A stretch of 64,000 bases of DNA from Bin25 sp965221765 (GTDB taxonomy: Bacteria; Bacteroidota; Bacteroidia; Flavobacteriales; Flavobacteriaceae): positions 434,001 through 498,000 of the forward strand of contig OZ244911.1 of NCBI GenBank assembly GCA_965221765.1, read 5' to 3'. Positions 39,575-49,845 of the stretch are shown one piece after another (the first letter of the stretch is position 1; each line of letters opens with the position of its first letter). The translations under genes were made by a program, and so were the position numbers. The notes below the pieces were generated by a model. That model was not told where the DNA came from, did no database searches, and saw only the letters and a list, made by a program, of their open reading frames with translations.

Positions 39575-39892
39575 ATTCGTTGGTTATCAACCCAAAGAGA
39601 GTACTTCGTGTACTACTATTTTTCTCGGTAGTTTAACATGACTAGCGTTTAGTCATAGTTTCAAATAAAAGGGGCTTCTTATGAAGCATAAAACCTTCCC
39701 ATTTGGGAGATTGATGTTATTTTAATGTCATCTCATAAGCATCGAGATTCCTTAGTTTTGATTGAATGATTAGGGTTTAATTTTTGAGGAATCCTTCAAT
39801 TATTTCAATACAAAATTTTATATCCAATGGTCAATAAAAACTTGATTTTTACACTATTTTTATCCTTGTTTTCTAATTAGGTTTATTTTCAC
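39575..39892. other. Intergenic region
   Basis: No gene. A small hairpin AGTACTTCGTGTACT (39600-39615) followed by a T-rich stretch could end the S41 transcript; weak. A Bacteroidota-style AT-rich leader precedes the GAF gene. Confidence 0.4.
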
Positions 39893-40351
39893 ATGAGTAT
39901 TACTGATAAAGTTTTTACAATTTTCCAGCAAAGCGACTTAGATTTTAAAGGTCAACTGCAGAAAATATGTGAGTTATTGGCAAAGCAAAATCAAGCATAT
40001 GATTGGGTTGGATTTTATATGGTTAATCCATCAAAAAAAACGCTTTGCTTAAAGGCTTATTATGGAGAATCAACGCAACATACTGAAATTCCTTTTGGAA
40101 AAGGCATCTGTGGACAAGTGGCTGAAACTAATCAAGTTTTTATCTCTCCCGATGTAACTCTTGAATCCAACTACTTATCTTGTAGTCCAAAAGTAAGAAG
40201 TGAAATCGTTTATCCTATTTTAATCAATGACCAAAATGTGGGACAAATAGATATCGATTCTCATCAAAAAAATGCGTTTAATTCAAGAGACGAATTCCTA
40301 TTAAAAGGGATTTGCGAACTTGTTGCAAAAAATTTTCCTACTAGCTTATAA
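39893..40351 (+). CDS. GAF-domain protein, probable free methionine-(R)-sulfoxide reductase
   Basis: 152 aa, a single GAF domain: DWVGFYMVNP, EIPFGKGICGQVAETNQVF, DVTLESNYLSC and KVRSEIVYPILI. The fRMsr family has conserved Cys in exactly the GICG and (Y)xxCS positions that are present here, so reduction of free Met-R-sulfoxide in the cytoplasm is likely. A sensory GAF role is the alternative. Confidence 0.8.
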   Translation: MSITDKVFTIFQQSDLDFKGQLQKICELLAKQNQAYDWVGFYMVNPSKKTLCLKAYYGESTQHTEIPFGKGICGQVAETNQVFISPDVTLESNYLSCSPKVRSEIVYPILINDQNVGQIDIDSHQKNAFNSRDEFLLKGICELVAKNFPTSL

Positions 40352-40362
40352 TCACTGAGAAA

Positions 40363-41886
40363 ATGAGCCAAAATATTCGGAAAATTAAAAGAGCATTAAT
40401 TTCTGTTTATGAAAAAAATGGATTAGATCAAGTCATCAAAACGCTAGATCATCTCAATATTAAATTATATTCTACTGGGGGGACCTATCAGTTTATCAAA
40501 GATTTAGGAATTCACGTAACCTCTGTTGAAGAATTAACGGGTTATCCATCGATTCTAGGAGGGCGGGTCAAAACACTACACCCAAAAGTTTTTGGAGGAA
40601 TCCTTAATCGATCTAGTCACGCTAGAGATCTCCGAGATATCGAAAAATATAATATTTCCACCTTTGACCTGGTGGTAGTAGATCTCTATCCATTTGAGCA
40701 AACGCTTGAGAATCGAAATGCAACTCATGAGGATTTGATCGAACAAATCGATATCGGTGGGGCATCTCTTATTCGGTCGGCGGCGAAAAATTATAATGAT
40801 ATTTTATGTGTTTCGAATCGAAGTCAATATGCCGATTTGATTCAGCTTTTGCATGATAATGATGGTGGTTCAACAATAGAACAAAGAAAGACCTTTGCTC
40901 ATCAAGTTTTTTTACAGACACACCAGTACGATGGATTGATAGCTCGATATTTTGCCTTGGGTCAAAATGGTTCTACAGCCAATAACAAATCCTTGAGGTA
41001 TGGGGAAAACCCGCACCAAAAAGCAGAATTTCAAGGTGATTTAAATCAAGTCATCGAACAATTACAAGGAAAAGATATTTCTTATAATAATTTGCTCGAT
41101 GTTGAAGCTGCACTATGGTTGATTTTAGAATTTGATCAAACAGAAAACGTATTTGCAATTTTCAAACACAACAATGCCTGTGGTATCAGTCAATCGGAAT
41201 CGGTTTCCCAAAGTTTTAAAAAAGCACTCCAAGCGGACCCCTTATCTGCATTTGGTGGGGTATTGATTACCAATCAGACTCTCGATTTAAAAACGGCAGA
41301 ACTCATTGCTCCTATTTTTATCGAAGTGATGATTGCCAAAGACTATGAGTCCAAGGCTCTTGATTTACTTCAAAAAAAGAAGAATTTAATTATTTTAAAA
41401 TCTAAAATTTCCCAATTACCTATAACCCAATTTAGAAGTTGTCTTAATGGCGTTTTAAAACAAGACTTTGATTATAAGACCGATACCAATGAAGATTTGA
41501 AGTTCGTTACTACTAAGGCACCAAATTCAAATCAAGTGAAAAATCTCTTATTTGCTTCAAAAATCTGCAAGCATACCAAATCAAATGCCATTGTACTGGT
41601 TAAAAATCAACAATTATTGGCTTCGGGAATGGGTCAAACTTCTCGAGTAGATGCTCTGCGTCATGCTATTGCAAAAGCGAAAACACATAAACTAGACTTA
41701 ACAGGAGCAGTTATGGCTAGTGAAGCATTTTTCCCATTTCCTGATTGTGTAGAAATTGCATATCAACATGGCATTCAAGCTGTCATCCAACCCGGAGGTT
41801 CAAAAAATGATCAATTATCAATTGATTATTGTAATCAACATCAAATACCAATGGTATTTTCAGGCATCAGACATTTTAAACACTAA
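40363..41886 (+). CDS. purH: Bifunctional AICAR transformylase / IMP cyclohydrolase
   Basis: 507 aa; the last two steps of IMP synthesis. The N-terminal MGS-like cyclohydrolase reads RALISVYEKNGLD, LYSTGGTY and GGRVKTLHPKVFGGIL; the transformylase has LRYGENPHQKAEF, FKHNNACG (Lys-His catalytic pair at about 267) and DPLSAFGGV, ending ASEAFFPFPDC and IQPGGSKND. Length and order are normal. It begins 11 bases after the GAF gene and ends 21 bases before mreB. Confidence 0.96.
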   Translation: MSQNIRKIKRALISVYEKNGLDQVIKTLDHLNIKLYSTGGTYQFIKDLGIHVTSVEELTGYPSILGGRVKTLHPKVFGGILNRSSHARDLRDIEKYNISTFDLVVVDLYPFEQTLENRNATHEDLIEQIDIGGASLIRSAAKNYNDILCVSNRSQYADLIQLLHDNDGGSTIEQRKTFAHQVFLQTHQYDGLIARYFALGQNGSTANNKSLRYGENPHQKAEFQGDLNQVIEQLQGKDISYNNLLDVEAALWLILEFDQTENVFAIFKHNNACGISQSESVSQSFKKALQADPLSAFGGVLITNQTLDLKTAELIAPIFIEVMIAKDYESKALDLLQKKKNLIILKSKISQLPITQFRSCLNGVLKQDFDYKTDTNEDLKFVTTKAPNSNQVKNLLFASKICKHTKSNAIVLVKNQQLLASGMGQTSRVDALRHAIAKAKTHKLDLTGAVMASEAFFPFPDCVEIAYQHGIQAVIQPGGSKNDQLSIDYCNQHQIPMVFSGIRHFKH

Positions 41887-41907
41887 TCAACAGAAAGCAA
41901 AAAATTA

Positions 41908-42930
41908 ATGGGATTTTTTAAAGAAGAAATAGCAATCGATTTGGGAACGGCCAATACACTAATCATCCATAATAATCAAGTGGTAATCAATAGCCCGTCG
42001 GTTGTGGCCATCAACATCAAATCCAATAAAATAGTGGCTATTGGTGCCCAAGCGGTGCAATGGGAGGGGAGAACCCATGATGAGATTAAAGTAATCCGAC
42101 CACTAAAAGATGGCGTGATAGCAGACTTTTTGGCTTCAGAACAGTTGATAAAAAACCTCGTTAGTCAAATTCCAGCCTTACAAAAAAGAATATTTCCACC
42201 ATCATTACGTATTGTTATTTGTGTTCCATCGGGTATTACACCTGTTGAACGAAAAGCCGTTATCGAATCTGCAGAAAGAGTCAATGGAAGAGAAGTTTTT
42301 CTCATTGATGAACCCATGGCGGCTGCAATCGGTTTGGGGATCAATATTTCGATGCCGAAAGGGATACTCATAGTGGATATTGGTGGGGGAACCACAGAAA
42401 TTGCTGTTATTTCGCTATTTGGTATCGTCTGTGGAACTTCTATTCGAGTGGCTGGAAATACCTTTACAAGAGATATCATTCAATATGTTGCGGATATCTA
42501 TGGTACGAGCATCGGCGATTATACTGCAGAAAGAATTAAAATTCAGCTTGGAAGTGTATTACAAGACATCAAAGACCCTCCTAAACCCATTAAAGTCTAT
42601 GGAAAATTAATAGTTAGTGGCGAGCCATTGGAAATTGAAGTTTCTCATGTGGATGTTGCAAAAGCCATTGAAAACTCTATTTCCCGAATGGAAAAAGCTA
42701 TTATTCGTGTGTTGGCTCAAACCCCTCCTGAATTAACCGCAGATATTCTTGAAAATGGAATTTATTTGGCGGGTGGTGGAAGCCTGATCCGGGGACTAGT
42801 AAAACGACTTTCAAAAACAACAAAAATGAAAGTCACCTTAGGGGATGATCCTTTAGCAGCGGTTGTTAAAGGTACCGGAATTGCTTTAAAAGAGTTTGAT
42901 TATTATAGGCCAATTTTGGAAGACCATTAA
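41908..42930 (+). CDS. mreB: Rod-shape actin homologue
   Basis: 340 aa. Forms filaments under the inner membrane that guide cell-wall elongation. Motifs: EIAIDLGTANTLI (phosphate 1), GVIADF, CVPSGITPVERKAV, IDEPMAAAIGLG, VDIGGGTTEIAVI (phosphate 2) and LAGGGSLIRGL (adenosine). First gene of the complete mreBCD-mrdA-rodA set, so the cells are expected to be rods. Confidence 0.97.
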   Translation: MGFFKEEIAIDLGTANTLIIHNNQVVINSPSVVAINIKSNKIVAIGAQAVQWEGRTHDEIKVIRPLKDGVIADFLASEQLIKNLVSQIPALQKRIFPPSLRIVICVPSGITPVERKAVIESAERVNGREVFLIDEPMAAAIGLGINISMPKGILIVDIGGGTTEIAVISLFGIVCGTSIRVAGNTFTRDIIQYVADIYGTSIGDYTAERIKIQLGSVLQDIKDPPKPIKVYGKLIVSGEPLEIEVSHVDVAKAIENSISRMEKAIIRVLAQTPPELTADILENGIYLAGGGSLIRGLVKRLSKTTKMKVTLGDDPLAAVVKGTGIALKEFDYYRPILEDH

Positions 42931-42932
42931 AA

Positions 42933-43751
42933 ATGGATCGCTTGATTCTACTTTTTATACGCTTTCGAAACTTTTTTCTCTATTTATTTTTATTAAGTCT
43001 CTCACTCATCTATGCATTTCAGAGTTCAAATCCACTCAGCGATAACTTAACTCGATTGTCTCTTGTATTAATTGCCCCAATTCATCATTCAGCAAATTCT
43101 GTTTATGGATATTTTGGTTTAAAAAAGAATAATGATTCCCTATTAACAGAGATCCGTGAATTAAAAGAATTCAAAATTAATCATCACGCATCTATAAAAT
43201 TTTTAGTTGATGATTCAGTAAGAATTGATATGAATCGATATCATTTGCATAATGCTAATATTATTTATTCAACTAGAAATTTTGATGTGAATTTTTTTAT
43301 AATCGATAAAGGAAAAAATGATGGCATTAGATCTGAAATGGGGGTGATTCACCATGATGGGGTATTGGGCATTACCAAAGATATTAGTCCAAATTATTCA
43401 AGAGTTATCTCCATATTACATAAAGATATCCGCATCAATATTCGGAATCAGCAAACCAAAGATGTTGGTATCATGAGATGGTCTATGATCACACCAACAA
43501 AAATGGAGGTTTCTGATTTTCAAAAGTCAAAAAAAATCTCATTGAATGATACCATTATAACTAGTGGTATTTCTTCTTTTTTTCCAGCATCAATACCGTT
43601 GGGTATTATTTCTAAAATCGATTCAGTAAGTGATCCCATTTATTATCGATTGGAAGTTGAGCTTTTTGAGAATCCTTTTTCACAACGTTGGGCATATATT
43701 GTTGAAGATTTAAAAAAGATTGAAATAGATTCTCTGCTTTTGCCGATTTAA
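42933..43751 (+). CDS. mreC: Rod-shape protein MreC
   Basis: 272 aa, one N-terminal membrane helix (FFLYLFLLSLSLIYAFQ), a short coiled coil and the periplasmic beta domain with FFIIDKGKNDGIRSEMGVIH and GVLGITKDISPNYSRV (the GxxxGMxV and G-V-G patterns). Links MreB to the elongation enzymes. Starts three bases after mreB. Confidence 0.92.
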   Translation: MDRLILLFIRFRNFFLYLFLLSLSLIYAFQSSNPLSDNLTRLSLVLIAPIHHSANSVYGYFGLKKNNDSLLTEIRELKEFKINHHASIKFLVDDSVRIDMNRYHLHNANIIYSTRNFDVNFFIIDKGKNDGIRSEMGVIHHDGVLGITKDISPNYSRVISILHKDIRINIRNQQTKDVGIMRWSMITPTKMEVSDFQKSKKISLNDTIITSGISSFFPASIPLGIISKIDSVSDPIYYRLEVELFENPFSQRWAYIVEDLKKIEIDSLLLPI

Positions 43752-44260
43752 TGATATCGTCAACATTTCAATTGATTTATTTCTTCCCTTTGTTTGTGAT
43801 AGGACAGGTCTTTATTTTCAATAACTTTAATTTATGGTACTCCATTAATCCGCAGGTATATATTTTATATTTATTATTTCTTCCCATCACTATAAATCAA
43901 ATTGTTTTATTGTTGATTGGATTTTTTATGGGGGCTTGCATTGATTTACTACTAGATTTACCAGCCACCAATACCATTGCTACAATCACAATCTTATTAG
44001 TAAGACCGCTAATGATCAATGTGTTTTATAATAAAAATCAGAACAAGCTTATTGTCGAAAATAGAATTGTAAAACTTTATGAAAATATTGGAGTGATTAT
44101 TTCGTTCATTGTTTTACATCAATTAATTTATTTCGTATTAGAATTTTCAGTGATTCAAAACTTTGTTGGGTTTTTTAAAAATTTTGTATTAACTAGTCTT
44201 ATTTCATTGTTATTTATTTGGACCCTTGTAGGGTTTAAACTTTATTCGAATGACCGTTAA
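43751..44260 (+). CDS. mreD: Rod-shape membrane protein MreD
   Basis: 169 aa, five or so hydrophobic helices, beginning at the last base of mreC and overlapping the PBP2 gene by 11 bases. Motif GFFMGACIDLLLDLPATNTIA resembles the G-x(2)-D loop of MreD. Sequence is poorly conserved in this family; position decides the call. Confidence 0.85.
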   Translation: MISSTFQLIYFFPLFVIGQVFIFNNFNLWYSINPQVYILYLLFLPITINQIVLLLIGFFMGACIDLLLDLPATNTIATITILLVRPLMINVFYNKNQNKLIVENRIVKLYENIGVIISFIVLHQLIYFVLEFSVIQNFVGFFKNFVLTSLISLLFIWTLVGFKLYSNDR

Positions 44261-46115
44261 AAAGGCACTGATTATTCTGACTGCAATCATTTCAGTTGTC
44301 TTGATTTTCACTCTTTTTAATATTCAAATCATCAGTACTTGGGGAATGAATTATACAGATCGAATAACCATTAAAAATCAAGAAGTTAAATCAGGACGAG
44401 GAGAAATTTATGATCGATATGGTAATCTTCTAGTGACCAATAAAGTGGTGTATAATTTAATGATGATTCCTAATAAATTAGAAAAATTTGATACCATAAA
44501 ATTTGCTCAAACTATCGGAATTAGCCCCTCTGATTTAAAAAATCAAATCCAAAGAGCAAAGAATTACTCTACGTTTTTAAGTTCTGAAATCAGAACTAAT
44601 CTTTCTGATTCTGCTAGTGTATCACTCAATGAAAAACTATGGCAATTTCCAGGGTTTTATTTAGAAAAAAACTTAGTAAGAGACTATAAAACAACTGCAG
44701 CATATAGTCTATTAGGTTACTCCAATGAGGTAACTCAAGATGAAATAGACCAACAAAACAGTCCATATAGTTTGAGAGACAATATTGGAAGAAGTGGTAT
44801 TGAGAAACAGTACGAATCTCAATTAAGAGGGCGTAAAGGTCTTCGGTATTTTCTTGTTGACAAATTCAATAGAGAAATTAATAGTTATGGGAATGGTGAA
44901 TTTGATATTCCTATTGAAAAATCTGAAAATTTAACCTTGACTATCGACAAAAATCTTCAACAATATGGTTTTGATTTAATGAATAATAAAAGAGGAGCTA
45001 TTGTAGCTATAGAACCACAAAGTGGAGAAGTTTTAGCATTGATTAGTCGACCTAGTTTTGATTCGGATTCTTTGCAAAGATCAAAGGATGGAAAATATTT
45101 TAACACATTGTATAATGACACATTAAATAGACCGTTTTATAATCGAGCCTTACAAGCGGAATATGCTCCAGGATCAATCTTTAAAGTTCTCAATGGTCTA
45201 ATTGGTTTGCAAGAAAATATTGTAACGACTCAAACCAATTACTCGTGCAATTTTGGCTATCGATATGCTCCCAATGCCCACATGGGGTGCCGATGTCCAT
45301 TGGGAACTAAAAATAATATGATTCAAAGTATATTGAAATCATGTAATTCGTATCATGCTCAACTATATACCCAATTAATTGATTCAGAAAGTTCTCCTAG
45401 AGTGGCCGTCAATAAATGGAGTCATCATGTTATGAGTTTTGGTATGGGCGATTATTTGAACTATGATTTACCTCAAGGAAGTTCAGGATTTGTGCCGGAT
45501 GGGGACTATTATTCAAGGATTTATGATGATTTTTTTTGGACGGGATCTTCAATAATTTCAAATGCTATTGGACAAGGTGAAATACTAGTAACGCCTATTC
45601 AATTGGCTAACTTTACAGCAGCTGTTGCCAACCGAGGTTTTTATTATACCCCCCATTTTGTTAAAAAAATTGGACAAACCCCAACTCAATTCAATGACTT
45701 GAAGCGATTCACGACCATCGATTCGATTCACTTTAAACCGATTATTGAAGGAATGCATCGAACAACAACCAGCGGAAATGCTAGGATTGCTAATATTCAA
45801 TCATTTGATGTTTGTGGCAAATCAGGAACTGTAGAAAATTTTATTATACTCAATGGTAAAAAGACTCAATTGACCGATCATTCGGTCTTTATTGGTTTTG
45901 CTCCCAAAGATGATCCTAAAGTAGCCATTGCAGTTTATGTTGAAAATGGCTATTGGTCCACAAGATGGGCAGCACCAATAGCTAGTTTGATGATTGAAAA
46001 GTATTTGATAGGGCATACTAAAAGAAAAAATCTAGAAAATAGAATGCTTGAGGGATCTCTAGTTGCAGAATACCTAAAACCTTTATTGGGTACAGACTTT
46101 GCGATTAATCAATGA
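44250..46115 (+). CDS. mrdA: Penicillin-binding protein 2 (elongation transpeptidase)
   Basis: 621 aa. N-terminal membrane helix, dimerisation domain (GEIYDRYGNLLVTNK), and transpeptidase with the SxxK motif in YAPGSIFKVLN (Ser ~307), SxN in CNSYHA (~363) and KSGT (~523). Cross-links peptidoglycan during elongation with RodA. Cys-rich loop CRCPLGTKNN between SxxK and SxN is a feature also seen in other Bacteroidota PBP2. Overlaps rodA by four bases. Confidence 0.95.
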   Translation: MTVKKALIILTAIISVVLIFTLFNIQIISTWGMNYTDRITIKNQEVKSGRGEIYDRYGNLLVTNKVVYNLMMIPNKLEKFDTIKFAQTIGISPSDLKNQIQRAKNYSTFLSSEIRTNLSDSASVSLNEKLWQFPGFYLEKNLVRDYKTTAAYSLLGYSNEVTQDEIDQQNSPYSLRDNIGRSGIEKQYESQLRGRKGLRYFLVDKFNREINSYGNGEFDIPIEKSENLTLTIDKNLQQYGFDLMNNKRGAIVAIEPQSGEVLALISRPSFDSDSLQRSKDGKYFNTLYNDTLNRPFYNRALQAEYAPGSIFKVLNGLIGLQENIVTTQTNYSCNFGYRYAPNAHMGCRCPLGTKNNMIQSILKSCNSYHAQLYTQLIDSESSPRVAVNKWSHHVMSFGMGDYLNYDLPQGSSGFVPDGDYYSRIYDDFFWTGSSIISNAIGQGEILVTPIQLANFTAAVANRGFYYTPHFVKKIGQTPTQFNDLKRFTTIDSIHFKPIIEGMHRTTTSGNARIANIQSFDVCGKSGTVENFIILNGKKTQLTDHSVFIGFAPKDDPKVAIAVYVENGYWSTRWAAPIASLMIEKYLIGHTKRKNLENRMLEGSLVAEYLKPLLGTDFAINQ

Positions 46116-47407
46116 GTCTCAATGCTCACTTTTATCGATTTGACTTGCTCAGTCTATTCAGTTATCTATTATTACTAATTATCAGTTTAATCATGATACA
46201 TTCAGTGACTTATGATAAAATGTTTTCTCAAGATGGATTGAGTTTTGACCCTCTTTTTTACAAGCATCTATTTTCTATTTTGTTGGTTTTGTCGGTTGGT
46301 AGTGGCTTCTATTTTTTGAACATTAATTTTCTTATAAATTATTCAATCATCTCGTATGCTATTGTCATTGGAATGTTGATAGGCCTTTTTATTTTGGGTC
46401 AATCTGTAGCTGGATCACAATCTTGGTATCGATTGTATGGCATTGGCGTCCAACCTTCAGAACTAGCCAAACTGACTACTGCATTAATGGTGGCAAAGAT
46501 ATTTCATAATTCTCATAGGACATTTAAACGTAAAAATATGATTTGGGTAGTGAGCATTATTGCATTACCTATGCTTTTGATTTTATTGCAACCCGATTTT
46601 GGAACGGCCTTGACCTTTTTGTTTTTGGGTTTATTATTATATGGGCAAGGGTTAAATCTTTTTTCATTTTTATCGGTATTGTATATGGCTATCCTTTTTA
46701 TGATGACCTTGGTATTAGGATCCATAAGGTCCACTATTATCGTTTTGTTATTGGTATATATCTCCTACTTTGTTTTAAGAAGATATAAGATTCGGTGGTC
46801 AAGGACTTTATTGATTTTAATCGCAGTTTGTTCATTAGGTATCATTTTGATTTCTGGTTTTATATATCAAAATCTCATGGAGTCGCATCATCGAGATCGT
46901 ATCGAAGTTTTTTTAGGATTGAAAAGAGATAATCAGAATATTGGTTATCATTTGCATCAATCAAAGATGGCCATAGAGGATGGCCGTTTATTGGGTACCG
47001 GTTTGTATAAAGGGCCAAGAACACTAGGGAATTTCATTCCCGAACAACACAACGATTATATTTTTACAGCCATTGCAGAACAATGGGGTTTTTTGGGAAG
47101 TTTATTATTAATTGGACTTTATACTCTTTTAATTTACAGAGTTATCACAAGAGCTAGTTTGCATCGAAGTCGGTTTAAAAAAACCTTTTCTTATGGCTTT
47201 GCTTGTTTTTTATTAGCACACTTTTTTATCAATATTGGAATGAATATTGGTCTAGTTCCAACCATAGGGATTCCTCTCCCATATATGAGCTATGGGGGAT
47301 CTAATCTATTGACCTTTACACTGTTTTTAGCTATTTATTTATCCATGGATTATCGAAGATTATCAGTTAAGTCTTTGGATACCCCCCCCTATAAATCTAA
47401 ATTCTAG
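46112..47407 (+). CDS. rodA: Rod-shape SEDS glycosyltransferase
   Basis: 431 aa, about ten membrane helices; polymerises lipid II with PBP2. Motifs: GSQSWYRLYGIGVQPSELAK, LLQPDFGTALTFL, and the SEDS end IGLVPTIGIPLPYMSYGGSN. The last codons hold a C8 run (47382-47389) coding two prolines in Asp-Thr-Pro-Pro-Tyr; here the tract is in frame and near the end, so a slip would alter only the last few residues. Confidence 0.95.
   Translation: MSLNAHFYRFDLLSLFSYLLLLIISLIMIHSVTYDKMFSQDGLSFDPLFYKHLFSILLVLSVGSGFYFLNINFLINYSIISYAIVIGMLIGLFILGQSVAGSQSWYRLYGIGVQPSELAKLTTALMVAKIFHNSHRTFKRKNMIWVVSIIALPMLLILLQPDFGTALTFLFLGLLLYGQGLNLFSFLSVLYMAILFMMTLVLGSIRSTIIVLLLVYISYFVLRRYKIRWSRTLLILIAVCSLGIILISGFIYQNLMESHHRDRIEVFLGLKRDNQNIGYHLHQSKMAIEDGRLLGTGLYKGPRTLGNFIPEQHNDYIFTAIAEQWGFLGSLLLIGLYTLLIYRVITRASLHRSRFKKTFSYGFACFLLAHFFINIGMNIGLVPTIGIPLPYMSYGGSNLLTFTLFLAIYLSMDYRRLSVKSLDTPPYKSKF
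47382..47389. repeat. C8 homopolymer in the rodA C-terminus
   Basis: Eight C spanning ACC CCC CCC in frame, six codons from the stop. The only long G/C tract of the window inside an intact core gene. Confidence 0.88.
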
Positions 47408-47594
47408 AGTTCTTTGTAACATTATTACCACTTGATACGTCAATACTGAAATTTATAGATGGTTCGGTTTATTGCTTATGGATTTATTCGGATTTACGAA
47501 GATTTTTATAAAGCCTCTATTCATTTTCTCCGGCTAGGATATTTAGAATTAAATCATAACAGCAGGAGGTATAAAGAACTAAAGTGATTTTAAA

Positions 47595-49826
47595 GTGAAG
47601 ACCTATTATTGGTATCATCTTTTTTTCTTGTTTGTAGTAGCCATATTTCCGATTAATTCCCAAGAATTAGTTTCGGGTAGAATACTAACAAATGATGGTC
47701 AAAAGACTCAAGCAGTCAGTGAAGCTAGAATCCAATGGTTAGATGATATCAAGTATACCAAAAGTGATTCTGAGGGCTTTTTTGAACTAATCCATAGGCC
47801 AAATAATGCTCAAATTATCATAAGCCATCCAGATTTTATTTCAGATACCCTTGATGTAAAATCCGAGCATGAAATTTTACATTTTCTATTACCCAAACAA
47901 AATCTTGGAGAAGTTCAGTTGGTGCAATCAAAAAAATCCATGATGCAATCATATGTTGAAATTGGAAATATAGTCAACATAGCTAGCGATGAACTATTAA
48001 AAGCGGCTTGTTGCACACTAGCTGAAAGTTTTGAAACCAATCCATCGATAGATAGCTATTATGCGGATGCCATCACTGGCGTAAGACAAATCAGAATGCT
48101 TGGTTTGAATTCAAATCAGATTTTATTATCAAATGAAAATATTCCCATCACAAGATCTATCAGTCAACCATTGGAATATTCTTTTATACCTGGTCCTCAA
48201 ATTGAAAACATTCAAATTTCAAAAGGTGTTGGAAGTGTTGTTGGAACCTATGAATCTTTGGGAGGAGAAATCAATGTAGAACTTAATAAACCCATGACCG
48301 ATCACCGATTATATGTCAATTTATTTCAAATGTTACACGGTCGATTTGAACTAAACCTAAGCAAAGCCATAAGATTAAATGATGGGTTTTATACAAGTTT
48401 GTATGGACATTTTAATCGACATGACAAATCATTGGATCATAATGATGATGGTTTCATCGACAACCCATTGGTTGAACAGATTAATGTATTCAATCGATGG
48501 CAGTACCTAGACCTTAAAAAGGGTTTTGTAATATTGGGCAGTTTTCGCTATGTCGATGATCAAAAAAAAGCAGGGCAGTTCGGTTCAAATTTCGATTTGA
48601 ATAAACCTGAAAATCAATTTTGGAAAAGTTTGATAAATACTCATCGATTCGATGGATTAATAAAGTTTGGCTATGTGAATCCTCAAATACCTTACAGAAG
48701 TACTGGCCTTCAACTCGCCTATGGTTATAACCATCAAAATTCTTTTTTTAGTCAAAGGATTTTTGATATAAAGCATAATAGTCTTTATGCCAATGTGATT
48801 TATAGTTCTATTCTTTTCAATACAAAAACAACCTTCAAAACAGGCCTAGCATTTGGTGTGGACACTATAGATCAAAAAATCATAGCGGATGAAACCTTTG
48901 GAAATACAGATATATCACATATAGGCTCTTATTTCGAAGTGACTCATAATAACTTGAATGGCACTAGTGTGATGGCCGGTATCCGAATGGATGTGCATTC
49001 CGATTTTGGATTTTTTATAACCCCTAGATTTAATTTAAGACATCAATTATTTGAAGAGACGCAGTTGAGATTATCAGTTGGAAGTGGTCGAAAAACATCA
49101 TTTTATATGGCAGAAAACCAGCAGTTATTTGCATCAAATAGAAAAATTATCATTGATAATGATATGGGTGAATTTGGAAAAAATATGATTTGGAATGTCG
49201 GAGGTAGTCTGACCCAAAAAATTGATTTGTTTGGCCATGACAGTCGATGGATTGTGGATTACTATGCTACCAATTATCGTTCTCAAACGATTATAGATTG
49301 GGAAACGCCTGGAGAAGTTTCTTTTTATAAATCACCGGGTAAGGCGAAAGCAAACAGTTTCCAAATTCAATATCATCACATACCATCGAGAGAAATTGAT
49401 GTTCGTCTTGCATACAGATATGATGATATCAAAACAAGTTATCACGATGGCTATAAAACACTCCCATTAAGGCCTAAGCATCGATTGTTTTTTAATTTGA
49501 GTTGGGTATCAACTCCTAAATTCAATGGTGCTCTGTGGAGAACTAATCTAACGATGCAACATGTTGGTAAGCAACGGTTGGTAAAAACATCCATCAATAG
49601 CAGTGAATCGTATTCTCAATCTTATCAATTATTCAATGCCCAGCTAAACAGAAAAATCAACCAACAAATAGAGATCTATATTGGTGGTGAAAATCTAGGG
49701 TCATTTACTCAAAAATCACCTATTATTTTGGCAGATAATCCTAAAGATGTTCTTTTTGATGCCTCACAAATCTATGGGCCAGTATTCGGATTAATGTCGT
49801 ATATTGGCCTAAGATGGCAATTGTAA
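47595..49826 (+). CDS. TonB-dependent receptor, probably for metal
   Basis: 743 aa from GTG 47595. Signal peptide (YHLFFLFVVAIFPINSQ), a carboxypeptidase-regulatory-like domain (residues ~22-100), a plug with AACCTLAESFETNPSIDS and GVRQIRMLGLNSNQILLSNE, then a 22-strand-type barrel ending YIGLRWQL (aromatic/Leu end). It is followed by a heavy-metal-binding protein gene 19 bases on; in flavobacteria such pairs are tied to copper or other soft metals, which is an inference here. Confidence 0.88.
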   Translation: MKTYYWYHLFFLFVVAIFPINSQELVSGRILTNDGQKTQAVSEARIQWLDDIKYTKSDSEGFFELIHRPNNAQIIISHPDFISDTLDVKSEHEILHFLLPKQNLGEVQLVQSKKSMMQSYVEIGNIVNIASDELLKAACCTLAESFETNPSIDSYYADAITGVRQIRMLGLNSNQILLSNENIPITRSISQPLEYSFIPGPQIENIQISKGVGSVVGTYESLGGEINVELNKPMTDHRLYVNLFQMLHGRFELNLSKAIRLNDGFYTSLYGHFNRHDKSLDHNDDGFIDNPLVEQINVFNRWQYLDLKKGFVILGSFRYVDDQKKAGQFGSNFDLNKPENQFWKSLINTHRFDGLIKFGYVNPQIPYRSTGLQLAYGYNHQNSFFSQRIFDIKHNSLYANVIYSSILFNTKTTFKTGLAFGVDTIDQKIIADETFGNTDISHIGSYFEVTHNNLNGTSVMAGIRMDVHSDFGFFITPRFNLRHQLFEETQLRLSVGSGRKTSFYMAENQQLFASNRKIIIDNDMGEFGKNMIWNVGGSLTQKIDLFGHDSRWIVDYYATNYRSQTIIDWETPGEVSFYKSPGKAKANSFQIQYHHIPSREIDVRLAYRYDDIKTSYHDGYKTLPLRPKHRLFFNLSWVSTPKFNGALWRTNLTMQHVGKQRLVKTSINSSESYSQSYQLFNAQLNRKINQQIEIYIGGENLGSFTQKSPIILADNPKDVLFDASQIYGPVFGLMSYIGLRWQL

Positions 49827-49845
49827 AATTTTAATCATCAATTCA

